A stretch of 64,000 nucleotides of DNA, from assembly GCA_964595625.1 (NCBI GenBank), contig CAZQQU010000011.1:18744-82743 (forward strand), written 5' to 3'. The stretch is from CAZQQU01 sp964595625. GTDB lineage: Bacteria > Bacteroidota > Bacteroidia > Flavobacteriales > Flavobacteriaceae. Positions 57,061 through 64,000 of the stretch are shown in pieces. Within the stretch, counting starts at the first letter, position 1; each line of letters opens with the position of its first letter. The notes under the pieces are model-generated. The model did no database searches and was not told the origin of the DNA. It saw only the letters and a list, made by a program, of their open reading frames with translations. The position numbers were made by a program, and so were the translations under genes.

Positions 57061-59305
57061 TTTCGTAATTTGAAAGTATATTATTTATAACAGCTGATTC
57101 TAACCTCATTATTTCTGTGCCTTCAGAATTATAAAAAACACCCCCTTGTTTATTTTTTGGGTTATTATATGAACCATCTGGATTTTGAGTTACGCTATTC
57201 CGTTCCAAGTTACCAGAAATAATATTTATATCATAGTTTAGGAAAGAATCTAAATCTGCTTGGCTTGGCTCAGTAGCTAAAAAGCTATATGGATTGCCAT
57301 TTTCCACTATTAAAGCAGTCGGATGAGAATGTCCAAGAATTTCTGTGTTTGATGAGTCAAAGGACACCCCCAAATCATAGAAATTAATGCTTCCTGTTAC
57401 ATTTCCGTTTTCATCTATTCTGACCTTTCCTCCTGAAACATAACTTGTTGTTCCATTCGACCTTATATCAAATCTTACTTCGTGCATTCCTCCTTTTGTA
57501 TCTGGGGATAATTTATGATTATTTGGGGCATTAGTTAGCATTAAAGAAGTTTTAATTGCTCCTAAACTTCTAATTCCTCCGGGAACTTCTTGTTTACCAG
57601 TTGTTAAGAAGTTATTTCTGTTGCCAGAGGAAATGTAAACTTTTCCGTCATCAATACCATCACTTCCTAAATATCTCCCTCTTGCATTAAAGTAATCTCC
57701 AAATGGTGAGTTGCCGTCAGGATCTGTTAGGTTTATCGGGTTTTGCAGGGTGTAATTGTAGGGCGAGTAGTCGTGGTACAGGTCATATTTTTTATCTACC
57801 GATAGCCAAATCGACAGCTTCGGGTCATAATACCTTGCCCCATAATAGTAATTCCCTGTCTCGGGGTCAAGTTCCTTGGCGTTAAACTTAAACGGGCTGT
57901 TATTGCTGTTCAAATGCTCCTCAACCAAGGTCTCCCCGAACGGCAGATATTCCATATGCTGGCTTACCACACCTGCTTTGTCTGTAATATAACTGGAACT
58001 ACCTAAATGGTCAGGATGGAAGAAGTACCGACCTATGGATGCATTGTTAAAGTCCGTATATCCGGGAGTGGGTTTGCTTCCTTCTACCACCGGGGCAGGT
58101 ACGCTGTATTCCAATCCAAAGTGGTCGTAGGTTTCTTCTAAAGCTTCTCCGGCGGCTTCTACCTGAGCATTACTCATAGCGCGTAAAGTAGATACCGGGA
58201 AGAAATCATTGTAACTGAGATTTTCAATAAAATGACCCAGGTTACTCTTGGTGTCTGTTACACTGGATATCCGCTCGGTGCCTATATAGTAGTGTTTGGT
58301 ATAACGAAGTAAGCGTGGTATCGTGACGGGACCCGGATCTGTACCCCAACTATCTGGATTAATTACTTTAGCAGTTATCAAACCACTGGGATATATCATG
58401 GTGACATCCCGTTCTTTTTGTGCCGGAAGTGTGGCATTAGAATATACATCCACCCGGGTAGGTATGTGGCGTAAGATACGTTGCCCGGAAGCATCGTAGG
58501 TATAGACCGCGATGTTGTGATGCTCGTCATTATCGGGGTTTAAGTCCACCGCACGCAGGCGGTTCTCTTCGTCCCAGAGGTTTTTACGCACTATTATTTC
58601 GTCTTCGCCTACCACTTCTTTTATTTCTAACTGGTTGCCATTCGGGTCGAAAGTTACTAATTTTTTCTTAATACGCGGGTCGTCCTCATCACAACAGCCG
58701 TCCTGCCCGGTAGGGGTTTCAATAATCATCCGCGGGGCGTGGGGTTGGACATAACCAAACGTATCAGCTACATATGATCCCGTAGCGTAATTTGAATAAT
58801 CCAAATTATAACTGGTTTTATAAACCGGCATGGGATTAATCATACCACCGGTACCAGTTAATTCTCCTTGAATATGTAATTGATTTTTTTTGATAATATT
58901 GTGGCTGAGATCGTATTCCATTTCTAACTCATATACCTGCTTCAAATAAGGGGTGGTTAGGTCACCAGGACCTGTATAATTACCCGTAGCAGAAACCAAT
59001 CGGTTAAAATTGTCGTAAGTATAGGTGTGATGTACAGGCCCCCCAATCTGCCCGGTATCGGGTAAGCTGCCAGTGGGGCTCAGGGTTGCTATAGAAGTAA
59101 TATTAGACAATGCATCGTAGCCATACTGTTTTTCTATCTCAAACCCGGTAAATTGATGCTCTACTGTCTGCATCCGGCGCCGGGTATCGTAGGTATATTC
59201 AGTTACAGCTCCATGCGTGTAAACTTGTGTGCTGATAAGCGAAGAATGCCCTAAAAATCGGCTGATACTTTCAACGTCCATTACGTTTTGCAAGTGCGTT
59301 GCCAT
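57041..59305 (-). CDS. Tyrosine-recombinase/Rhs fusion with JAMM-type toxin tip (cassette A)
   Basis: 754 residues from ATG 59305. Residues 1-33 are a tyrosine-recombinase C-terminus (MATHLQNVMDVESIS, RFLGHSSLISTQVYTH, with catalytic His and Tyr), running in frame upstream through RLRHS to about 59415. YD repeats follow (GAVTEYTYD, YTYDNFNRLVSATGN), then the Rhs core from GYVQPHAPRM to NPINLTDPDG. The tip has MHEVRFDIR (Glu candidate), ILGHSHPTALIV, SQADLDSFLN (HxH...SxxD of JAMM/MPN) and IMRLESAVINNIL. Predicted metal-dependent isopeptidase-type activity. The core shares a 473-bp perfect repeat with cassette B. Confidence 0.7.
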   Translation of the reverse strand: MATHLQNVMDVESISRFLGHSSLISTQVYTHGAVTEYTYDTRRRMQTVEHQFTGFEIEKQYGYDALSNITSIATLSPTGSLPDTGQIGGPVHHTYTYDNFNRLVSATGNYTGPGDLTTPYLKQVYELEMEYDLSHNIIKKNQLHIQGELTGTGGMINPMPVYKTSYNLDYSNYATGSYVADTFGYVQPHAPRMIIETPTGQDGCCDEDDPRIKKKLVTFDPNGNQLEIKEVVGEDEIIVRKNLWDEENRLRAVDLNPDNDEHHNIAVYTYDASGQRILRHIPTRVDVYSNATLPAQKERDVTMIYPSGLITAKVINPDSWGTDPGPVTIPRLLRYTKHYYIGTERISSVTDTKSNLGHFIENLSYNDFFPVSTLRAMSNAQVEAAGEALEETYDHFGLEYSVPAPVVEGSKPTPGYTDFNNASIGRYFFHPDHLGSSSYITDKAGVVSQHMEYLPFGETLVEEHLNSNNSPFKFNAKELDPETGNYYYGARYYDPKLSIWLSVDKKYDLYHDYSPYNYTLQNPINLTDPDGNSPFGDYFNARGRYLGSDGIDDGKVYISSGNRNNFLTTGKQEVPGGIRSLGAIKTSLMLTNAPNNHKLSPDTKGGMHEVRFDIRSNGTTSYVSGGKVRIDENGNVTGSINFYDLGVSFDSSNTEILGHSHPTALIVENGNPYSFLATEPSQADLDSFLNYDINIISGNLERNSVTQNPDGSYNNPKNKQGGVFYNSEGTEIMRLESAVINNILSNYENGKIKE
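57951..58423. repeat. Perfect 473-bp direct repeat, copy A
   Basis: Identical by inspection to 61308-61780 at an offset of 3357 bp, within Rhs core DNA. A divergent boundary is found at both ends: the downstream core (HLNSNN versus HLNSHN) and upstream at the codons for AQKER, where cassette B loses homology. Confidence 0.85.
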
Positions 59306-59650
59306 TGAGTGGCGTAATCGAGCAATTTTTTTCAGGGCTTTTTTTTTATTCCTGCTCCGCAGGAAATCGGGGCTTTTTTTCTTTCCGTTATAGCGATTAT
59401 TTTTGTTTGTAACAGTTCATTTTTTCGGGGCTTTTTTTCTTCTTTTTTTGCTGTTTTTTGCTTTGGTTTTTAAGGGAACTTTTAGCGTTATTTTATTTTT
59501 CAAACCCCCTGAAAATTCAAGAGGGACAGGGGTTAAAAGGAAAAAGAGAGAAAAGGACGGAAACGCAGTGAGGGCAAGGCGTGGCGGCGTTTTGGGGCGT
59601 TGTTGATAACTTTTTTGATTTGACCTTATTTTTGTGGCTTTAGATACAAA
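59306..59650. other. Recombinase-remnant and low-complexity spacer
   Basis: About 340 bp. The right-to-left frame continues the recombinase fragment (KKIARLRHS) and opens at about 59415 after an in-frame TGA. Beyond that lie long T runs, three copies of GGGCTTTTTTT and a G/A-rich stretch, with no ORF that I trust. No terminator signal other than the one at 59651. Confidence 0.4.
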
Positions 59651-59674
59651 AAAAACGCCAAAAATGGCGTTTTT
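59651..59674 (-). terminator. Terminator after M23-tip immunity gene
   Basis: AAAAACGCCA (59651-59660) / TGGCGTTTTT (59665-59674) hairpin. On the minus strand a T8 run follows, 27 bases after the stop at 59701. Confidence 0.75.
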
Positions 59675-59700
59675 GAGTTTTGACAGAGGAATATATTAAT

Positions 59701-60390
59701 TCATTGATTTACAATGCTAAATTTTTTGTTTGCATCATCAGAACTGGTTTGATATGATAAATTATCTAAATCTATAGACGATTGAATGATACTTTCTGCT
59801 TCGTCTAACCTACCTGTTTCTATAAACTTATACAGATTTTTTGAGAAAGTAAAATACTTTGTCCAACCTGTTGAAGAATCGTACTGTTCAAAAAACAGGT
59901 ATTTTCCCAACTTAAAAGAAAAATCAATATCTTCTGCTTCAATGGTATATAGTACTATATAATCTACCAACTTATTTTCTTCTTTAACATAAAGAAAATT
60001 TATGTATGGATCTACGAAGTAATCCTTACCTATTGTAGTATCATATAGTATTTTCAAGAGATTATAGCTTATATCATTAACTTCATAAGATTTAAAAAAT
60101 ACAATGTTATTATACAAGCTAAAATCAGACGCTATCACCTCATTTTTCTTGAGGAAAATGATTTCTTCTAATTTGTCATTACTAATTGTATCCTGTTGTT
60201 TTTCGCCTACAAGGTCATTTTTAAATTCATCTTTCTCAAAGGAATTTACCTCTAAAGTTTCTTGAACAGAGTTCTTCTCTACAGGCTTAATTTTATGTTC
60301 ATCGCACGATACAATAGTCATTGCTAAAAATGAAAAACTAATCAATATTTGGTAGTGACATCGGAATACGCCACTGTATATCCGTACCAT
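59701..60390 (-). CDS. Putative lipoprotein immunity protein for M23 tip
   Basis: About 229 residues from Met at 60390; an alternative TTG at 60345 is nearer the Rhs stop. A lipobox-like segment FLAMTIVSC is followed by DEHKIKPVEKN, so it is probably an outer-membrane or periplasmic lipoprotein. It then has acidic coiled segments (EKDEFKNDLVGEKQQDTISNDKLEEI) and beta strands (KLVDYIVLYTIEAEDIDFSFKLG). It overlaps the Rhs gene end by about 53 bp. The periplasmic location fits protection against a peptidoglycan endopeptidase tip. Confidence 0.6.
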   Translation of the reverse strand: MVRIYSGVFRCHYQILISFSFLAMTIVSCDEHKIKPVEKNSVQETLEVNSFEKDEFKNDLVGEKQQDTISNDKLEEIIFLKKNEVIASDFSLYNNIVFFKSYEVNDISYNLLKILYDTTIGKDYFVDPYINFLYVKEENKLVDYIVLYTIEAEDIDFSFKLGKYLFFEQYDSSTGWTKYFTFSKNLYKFIETGRLDEAESIIQSSIDLDNLSYQTSSDDANKKFSIVNQ

Positions 60391-61813
60391 TTGATGAAGG
60401 GTTATTATAATTTTGAAAAATATGAGTTTGATTACCATTAGCATCTGTTGTTGTTTTTATGATACCTTTATTGTTTTGAACCCTTGCATTAGGGTCTTGA
60501 CTTGTAAACTTCACATCTTTATAAGCGGTATTAGCATCTAAAAGAGATGATTTTTTAAGGAATGGGCTATTTGAGCTCCTTAATTCAGTACCTATTTCAA
60601 AATGAAGATGTTCATTGTCTCCTGTGAGTCCAGCAGCATTTCCAGTAGTCCCCGTAGTTCCTATGTTCTGCCCCGCAGTTACTGATGCTCCTACTTCAAC
60701 ACCAATAGATTCTAAGTGAGCAAAAAAGGTGTAGTAGGTAGATGTTTTTTCTTCTGTAATCGGAAGTATTGTGCCATCAGCTCTGGTAATATATTCCCCT
60801 GTTGGAACGTTTTCTGTATGTGTTGTTTTTATAGTTATATAATTGCCATACGAAGAACTATAACCAGTTGCCTCCACTGTTCCAGCCATAGATGACCTTA
60901 CTTCTGTTCCAGTAGGAGCATATAAGTCGTGTCCTCCGTGCCATTTAGCTCTTCCGTCAGAGCCTATTCTAACATCTCCAGCACCTAAATTACTGGCTCT
61001 ATTAACCCTAATTCGTTCCATATTAGCTAATACGTTTTCACAATTAACTCCGGGTGGACAAGGTGAATTTCCGTCTGGGTCTATGTATCTAACCGGATTT
61101 TGTAGTGTGTAGTTGTATGGTGAATAATGTGGATAACGCCAATATTCCTTATCAACACTCAGCCAGATACTCCACTTCGGGTTATAATACCTCGCCCCGT
61201 AATAATAATTCCCCGTCTCGGGGTCAAGCTCTTTGGCGTTAAACTTGAACGGGCTGTTGTGGCTGTTTAAATGCTCATCTACCAGCAGCTCTCCAAAGGG
61301 TAAATACTCCATATGCTGGCTTACCACACCTGCTTTGTCTGTAATATAACTGGAACTACCTAAATGGTCAGGATGGAAGAAGTACCGACCTATGGATGCA
61401 TTGTTAAAGTCCGTATATCCGGGAGTGGGTTTGCTTCCTTCTACCACCGGGGCAGGTACGCTGTATTCCAATCCAAAGTGGTCGTAGGTTTCTTCTAAAG
61501 CTTCTCCGGCGGCTTCTACCTGAGCATTACTCATAGCGCGTAAAGTAGATACCGGGAAGAAATCATTGTAACTGAGATTTTCAATAAAATGACCCAGGTT
61601 ACTCTTGGTGTCTGTTACACTGGATATCCGCTCGGTGCCTATATAGTAGTGTTTGGTATAACGAAGTAAGCGTGGTATCGTGACGGGACCCGGATCTGTA
61701 CCCCAACTATCTGGATTAATTACTTTAGCAGTTATCAAACCACTGGGATATATCATGGTGACATCCCGTTCTTTTTGTGCTGTGATATGATATGTTCGCT
61801 CTGTATAAAACAT
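60338..61813 (-). CDS. 5'-truncated Rhs core with M23 metallopeptidase tip (cassette B)
   Basis: 491 residues from ATG 61813, a fresh start MFYTERTYHIT placed just upstream of the core junction. Core homology begins at AQKERDV (61780) and ends at NPVRYIDPDGNSP. The tip is a LytM/M23 domain: RAKWHGGHDLYAPTGTEV (HxxxD metal site), STYYTFFAHLESIGVEVGASVTAGQNIG and NEHLHFEIG (HxH). M23 enzymes cut peptidoglycan cross-bridges, so the toxin should act in the periplasm. The Rhs N-terminal shell is missing, so this is probably a tip cassette, not a full toxin. Confidence 0.78.
   Translation of the reverse strand: MFYTERTYHITAQKERDVTMIYPSGLITAKVINPDSWGTDPGPVTIPRLLRYTKHYYIGTERISSVTDTKSNLGHFIENLSYNDFFPVSTLRAMSNAQVEAAGEALEETYDHFGLEYSVPAPVVEGSKPTPGYTDFNNASIGRYFFHPDHLGSSSYITDKAGVVSQHMEYLPFGELLVDEHLNSHNSPFKFNAKELDPETGNYYYGARYYNPKWSIWLSVDKEYWRYPHYSPYNYTLQNPVRYIDPDGNSPCPPGVNCENVLANMERIRVNRASNLGAGDVRIGSDGRAKWHGGHDLYAPTGTEVRSSMAGTVEATGYSSSYGNYITIKTTHTENVPTGEYITRADGTILPITEEKTSTYYTFFAHLESIGVEVGASVTAGQNIGTTGTTGNAAGLTGDNEHLHFEIGTELRSSNSPFLKKSSLLDANTAYKDVKFTSQDPNARVQNNKGIIKTTTDANGNQTHIFQNYNNPSSNGTDIQWRIPMSLPNID
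61308..61780. repeat. Perfect 473-bp direct repeat, copy B
   Basis: Identical by inspection to 57951-58423. See that entry. The right end at 61780 is exactly where the sequence switches from Rhs core to unrelated DNA. Confidence 0.85.
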
Positions 61814-61894
61814 TATGTGTTAAAAGTAAAATTTTTATTCTTTGCCTTTTCGTTTTTTTATGAATTTTCACTTTTATGGAGAGGACATTCTCTG

Positions 61895-61914
61895 TATCAC
61901 TAACTTTGAAACAC
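61895..61914. repeat. Direct repeat 20-mer, copy 1
   Basis: TATCACTAACTTTGAAACAC. It differs by one base from the copy at 62050-62069 (GG for GA). Confidence 0.6.
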
Positions 61915-61958
61915 GAGGTGTCATTTTTTATCATTTCAGACGATTTAAGCAGTTAAAA

Positions 61959-61992
61959 ATACAAAAGACGGACATTAGTCCATCTTTTGTAT
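61959..61992 (-). terminator. Terminator after lipoprotein immunity gene
   Basis: ATACAAAAGACGGAC (61959-61973) pairs with GTCCATCTTTTGTAT (61978-61992), one mismatch, loop ATTA. On the minus strand it is followed by a short T run. Confidence 0.7.
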
Positions 61993-62049
61993 TACTGTGT
62001 TATTTATTTTAATTATTGATTTTAATAAGTTAAATATTCCTTTTCTGAA

Positions 62050-62069
62050 TATCACTAACTTTGGAACAC
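62050..62069. repeat. Direct repeat 20-mer, copy 2
   Basis: TATCACTAACTTTGGAACAC, 155 bp from copy 1 in the same orientation. Confidence 0.6.
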
Positions 62070-62125
62070 TACCGAAAGGGGCGGTAATAATGGGTGAAAA
62101 TACTGTCTTAAAAACTTGGAAGTAG

Positions 62126-62623
62126 CTATTTTATTTTAAAACTCATCAAGACATCATTCATTTCATTATAGTAATCATCATAAACTTTACTTTCACTGGA
62201 AAAAGTTAAGGCATAAACTTTTTGGTTTTCTACAAATAGATGCTGTATAAATGTGAGTTCAACATCGTTTTGGATCAGCTTAAAAACTAGTCTTAGGCAA
62301 TTCTTATCATTTAACTTTAATCTCTTGCTTTCAACTATTTCTGCAAAACTACTTATTTCCCTTTCTGTTTGTATGGCAAACTCATTAAACTGCGTATTGC
62401 CAGCTTCTTTTGTTGCTAAATTGATATTTTCAATAAATATATCATCTTCGCCTTTTTGTGGAGTTTTTAAGACAAAAACAGTTTCTTCTTCTCCGCTTTC
62501 ATCAAGCTCTAAATAAGAGGGGTACGATATTGAAAATTCTTCTCTATCAAGTGTTTTAACCTCTTGATTCTGTAAACAACTGAAGACACTAAAAAGAATT
62601 AAAAATTTAAACATAGATTTCAT
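62126..62623 (-). CDS. Putative lipoprotein, second immunity-type gene of cassette D
   Basis: 165 residues. A lipoprotein-type signal MKSMFKFLILFSVFSC is followed by a DcrB/PsbP-like pattern: FSISYPSYLELDESGEEETVFVLKTP, NINLATKEAGNTQFNEFAIQTERE and TFIQHLFVENQKVYALTFSS. It starts 2 bp after the membrane immunity-type gene. Exported to the periplasm. Why cassette D has two putative immunity genes is unclear. One may protect against another tip. Confidence 0.6.
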   Translation of the reverse strand: MKSMFKFLILFSVFSCLQNQEVKTLDREEFSISYPSYLELDESGEEETVFVLKTPQKGEDDIFIENINLATKEAGNTQFNEFAIQTEREISSFAEIVESKRLKLNDKNCLRLVFKLIQNDVELTFIQHLFVENQKVYALTFSSESKVYDDYYNEMNDVLMSFKIK

Positions 62624-62625
62624 AA

Positions 62626-62994
62626 TCAGTTATCAATTAAAGTGGCTATTTGAAAAACAAAAATTAATATATACATCACATAATTCATCCAGAAATTGTA
62701 CCAATTAAACAGTAAATCATCCCTTGTATTTTTATTTATTTTTACTGTAAACCAAATTGCAACATTTCGTCCATAATGAAAAATGAAGAAAGACATACTA
62801 AAAAAGAATAGTATAAAAAAAACCTCATTTGAAATTGACAAATTAGAAGGGTTAACAAAATGAATCAGAGTAAACATAAATAGAAAGACAGCAAATAATC
62901 TTTTTACTTTTGAACTCAACATTACTTTTTTTGTTAAATGAGAAAAGATTAAAAGATTTAAAACTGCAAAAAATATAATATAAATCACTTTCAT
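62626..62994 (-). CDS. Four-helix membrane protein, likely immunity for cassette D
   Basis: 122 residues with hydrophobic helices MKVIYIIFFAVLNLLIFSH, LFAVFLFMFTLIHFV, VFFILFFFSMSFFIFHYG and MNYVMYILIFVFQIATLI. It starts 11 bp after the Rhs-D stop. A membrane-located immunity protein is expected if the toxin acts on the membrane, in line with the Gly-rich hydrophobic tip. The family is not named. Confidence 0.65.
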   Translation of the reverse strand: MKVIYIIFFAVLNLLIFSHLTKKVMLSSKVKRLFAVFLFMFTLIHFVNPSNLSISNEVFFILFFFSMSFFIFHYGRNVAIWFTVKINKNTRDDLLFNWYNFWMNYVMYILIFVFQIATLIDN

Positions 62995-63005
62995 ATAGCT
63001 CCTTA

Positions 63006-64000
63006 TTACTTCTTTTTCTGTTTATTTTTAGAGCCATAAACCCTCTGCTTAGTATTGCTTATTGTAAATCCTAGCTTTAAACCTGCTCCTACCCCAAAAT
63101 GCGCCTTACCAGTTACTTCAAATTGCTTTGTGTTTGAATCAAATGTCCCTACTCCTTGCGCACCTATATGAGCACTCCCCAAAGAACCTCCTATAGTGAT
63201 TCCTATTTCTACTCCAAAAATAGTTACACTAGGGGTAAATTCTCCTTTTAAAGCATAAGCTCCTACCTCACCTGCTAATTCTGCTCCATATTTACCCGCT
63301 TTACCTGTATAGATACCCGCATCTCCTATAATCTCTGCTAAAAAAACATTACCCTCACCTGTTAAAGACAGGTTATTGTCTAGAGTTCCTACTCTAACTC
63401 CTGCATCTGCCACTAGCCCATAAGCACTTGCTTCAAAGTGAGCCCCTCCAGGCTCAGTATATGCATCATGTCCTACACTAAATCCAGAAATATGCCCATT
63501 AACTTTTCCATATTTACCGCCGGCTTGACCTTCTGCTTTATAACCGTAAAATCTTTCTCCTGTATCAGTAGTTTCAACGTGAGTTCCTTGGGCACTTCCA
63601 GAAGCTCCTCTCTTACCATATACAACCACTTCATCTAAGACAATCCCTGTTTCTTTGTTATAAACAACAGGGTCAGGGCAATCGCCATCGGGACACAATC
63701 CTGTCGAATCTGTCCATTTTACCGGGTTATTGTAAGTATAATTATATGGTGACCAATTGGGGTAAAGCTCCGCCAACGGGTCAACATTTATAAAAATACT
63801 AAACTTTGGGTCATAATAACGTGCCCCATAGTAGTAATTCCCCGTCTCTGCATCCAGCTCCTTGGCGTTGAACTTAAACGGGCTGTTATGGCTGTTTAAA
63901 TGCTCATCTACCAATAGCTCTCCAAACGGTAAATACTCCATATGTTGGCTTACCACACCTGCTTTGTCTGTAATATAACTGGAACTACCTAAATGGTCAG
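63006..64000 (-). CDS. Rhs protein C-terminus with Gly-rich tip (cassette D), runs off window
   Basis: The frame is open from 63006 through the window edge, so the real gene starts beyond 64000. The core part reads DHLGSSSYITDKAGVVSQH (edge side), then EYLPFGELLVDEHLNSHN, ELDAETGNYYYGARYY and YNYTYNNPVKWTDSTG. The tip starts GLCPDGDCPDPVVYN and continues with Gly/Ala-rich strands (GKYGKVNGHISGFSVGHDAY, AGVRVGTLDNNLSL, GGSLGSAHIGAQGVGTF, FGVGAGLKLGF), then a Lys-rich end. It could be a membrane-inserting or glycine-zipper toxin. Likely the current tip of a full-length Rhs gene. Confidence 0.72.
   Translation of the reverse strand, partial: DHLGSSSYITDKAGVVSQHMEYLPFGELLVDEHLNSHNSPFKFNAKELDAETGNYYYGARYYDPKFSIFINVDPLAELYPNWSPYNYTYNNPVKWTDSTGLCPDGDCPDPVVYNKETGIVLDEVVVYGKRGASGSAQGTHVETTDTGERFYGYKAEGQAGGKYGKVNGHISGFSVGHDAYTEPGGAHFEASAYGLVADAGVRVGTLDNNLSLTGEGNVFLAEIIGDAGIYTGKAGKYGAELAGEVGAYALKGEFTPSVTIFGVEIGITIGGSLGSAHIGAQGVGTFDSNTKQFEVTGKAHFGVGAGLKLGFTISNTKQRVYGSKNKQKKK

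Larger units (their letters stand above)
61814..62125. other. Spacer between cassettes B and D
   Basis: About 312 bp, AT-rich. It holds two near-identical 20-mers (61895-61914 and 62050-62069), a terminator-like hairpin at 61959-61992 and a promoter-like TACTTTTA (minus strand) upstream of cassette B. The ORF visible in it is not supported. Confidence 0.5.

Noticed and set aside
59403..59606. Plus-strand ORF with Phe/Leu-rich start
   Set aside because: It comes from the T-rich spacer and a purine-rich tract. No promoter, composition unlike a protein.
61725..61934. Minus-strand ORF of 69 codons upstream of cassette B
   Set aside because: It overlaps the Rhs core in another frame, has low-complexity Lys/Cys content and no plausible start context. 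Treated as shadow.
1..64000. CRISPR array, tRNA, rRNA or full insertion sequence
   Set aside because: I looked for regular repeat-spacer patterns, cloverleaf sequences and transposase motifs and found none. The Rhs repeats are coding and too long for CRISPR.

Overview
The window is a piece of a Bacteroidota chromosome, almost certainly Flavobacteriia. It is AT-rich and shows essentially no Shine-Dalgarno sites. Many genes are preceded by the Bacteroidota promoter element TAnnTTTG, once with a perfect TTTG-N19 partner. Lineage markers include a long NusB, a DUF3276/Pur-alpha protein, PorT-like outer-membrane barrels, DUF1573, DUF2024 and DUF62 proteins, a CarboxypepD-TonB receptor and many lipoproteins. 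I saw no rRNA, tRNA or CRISPR array.

From 1 to about 30 kb is mostly core chromosome: DUF1573-nusB-amino-acid dehydrogenase, an ABC exporter, DUF3276, xerD, four outer-membrane barrel genes placed between xerD and aroQ, an aminotransferase, a desaturase, rsmG, recG, a glutamate-synthase-like flavoprotein, phoH-purC, a DUF62 / rhomboid / endonuclease run, a sodium:solute symporter preceded by an unannotated 29-codon membrane microgene, pheT, a fasciclin protein and an ABC-F ATPase.

From 30 to 53.5 kb is accessory stress and envelope biology. It holds a thioredoxin-fold lipoprotein without redox cysteines, a lipocalin/OmpA lipoprotein pair, and a thiol/electrophile-type cluster (MarR regulator with a four-Cys tail, DUF2024, thioredoxin-like CPVC protein, LigB-type dioxygenase, DsbA/SpxH-like protein, YceI, AraC regulator). 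It also has a TonB receptor, copper genes (HMA protein, CopA, and an HMA-AraC fusion regulator), a TPR histidine kinase with LuxR regulator, a diheme cytochrome c, an Rrf2 regulator next to a FrnE-like oxidoreductase, and a CcrA/CfiA-like subclass B1 metallo-beta-lactamase. Palindromic operator candidates sit on the MarR-operon and Rrf2/FrnE promoters.

From 53.7 to 64 kb is a polymorphic-toxin island of the Rhs/YD-repeat type, transcribed leftwards. One Rhs gene runs in from beyond the right edge with a Gly-rich tip. It is followed by displaced C-terminal tip cassettes, most carrying a copy of the Rhs core, a different toxin tip and a dedicated immunity-type gene: an M23 peptidase tip, a JAMM/MPN-type tip, an unassigned tip, and an orphan tip without core. 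Core copies are near-identical, including a perfect 473-bp direct repeat. One cassette begins with the C-terminal end of a tyrosine recombinase fused in frame to YD repeats. The island's left edge cuts into a DUF805 gene, leaving a 5'-truncated remnant. The array and its recombinase fusion are the most unusual content of the window.
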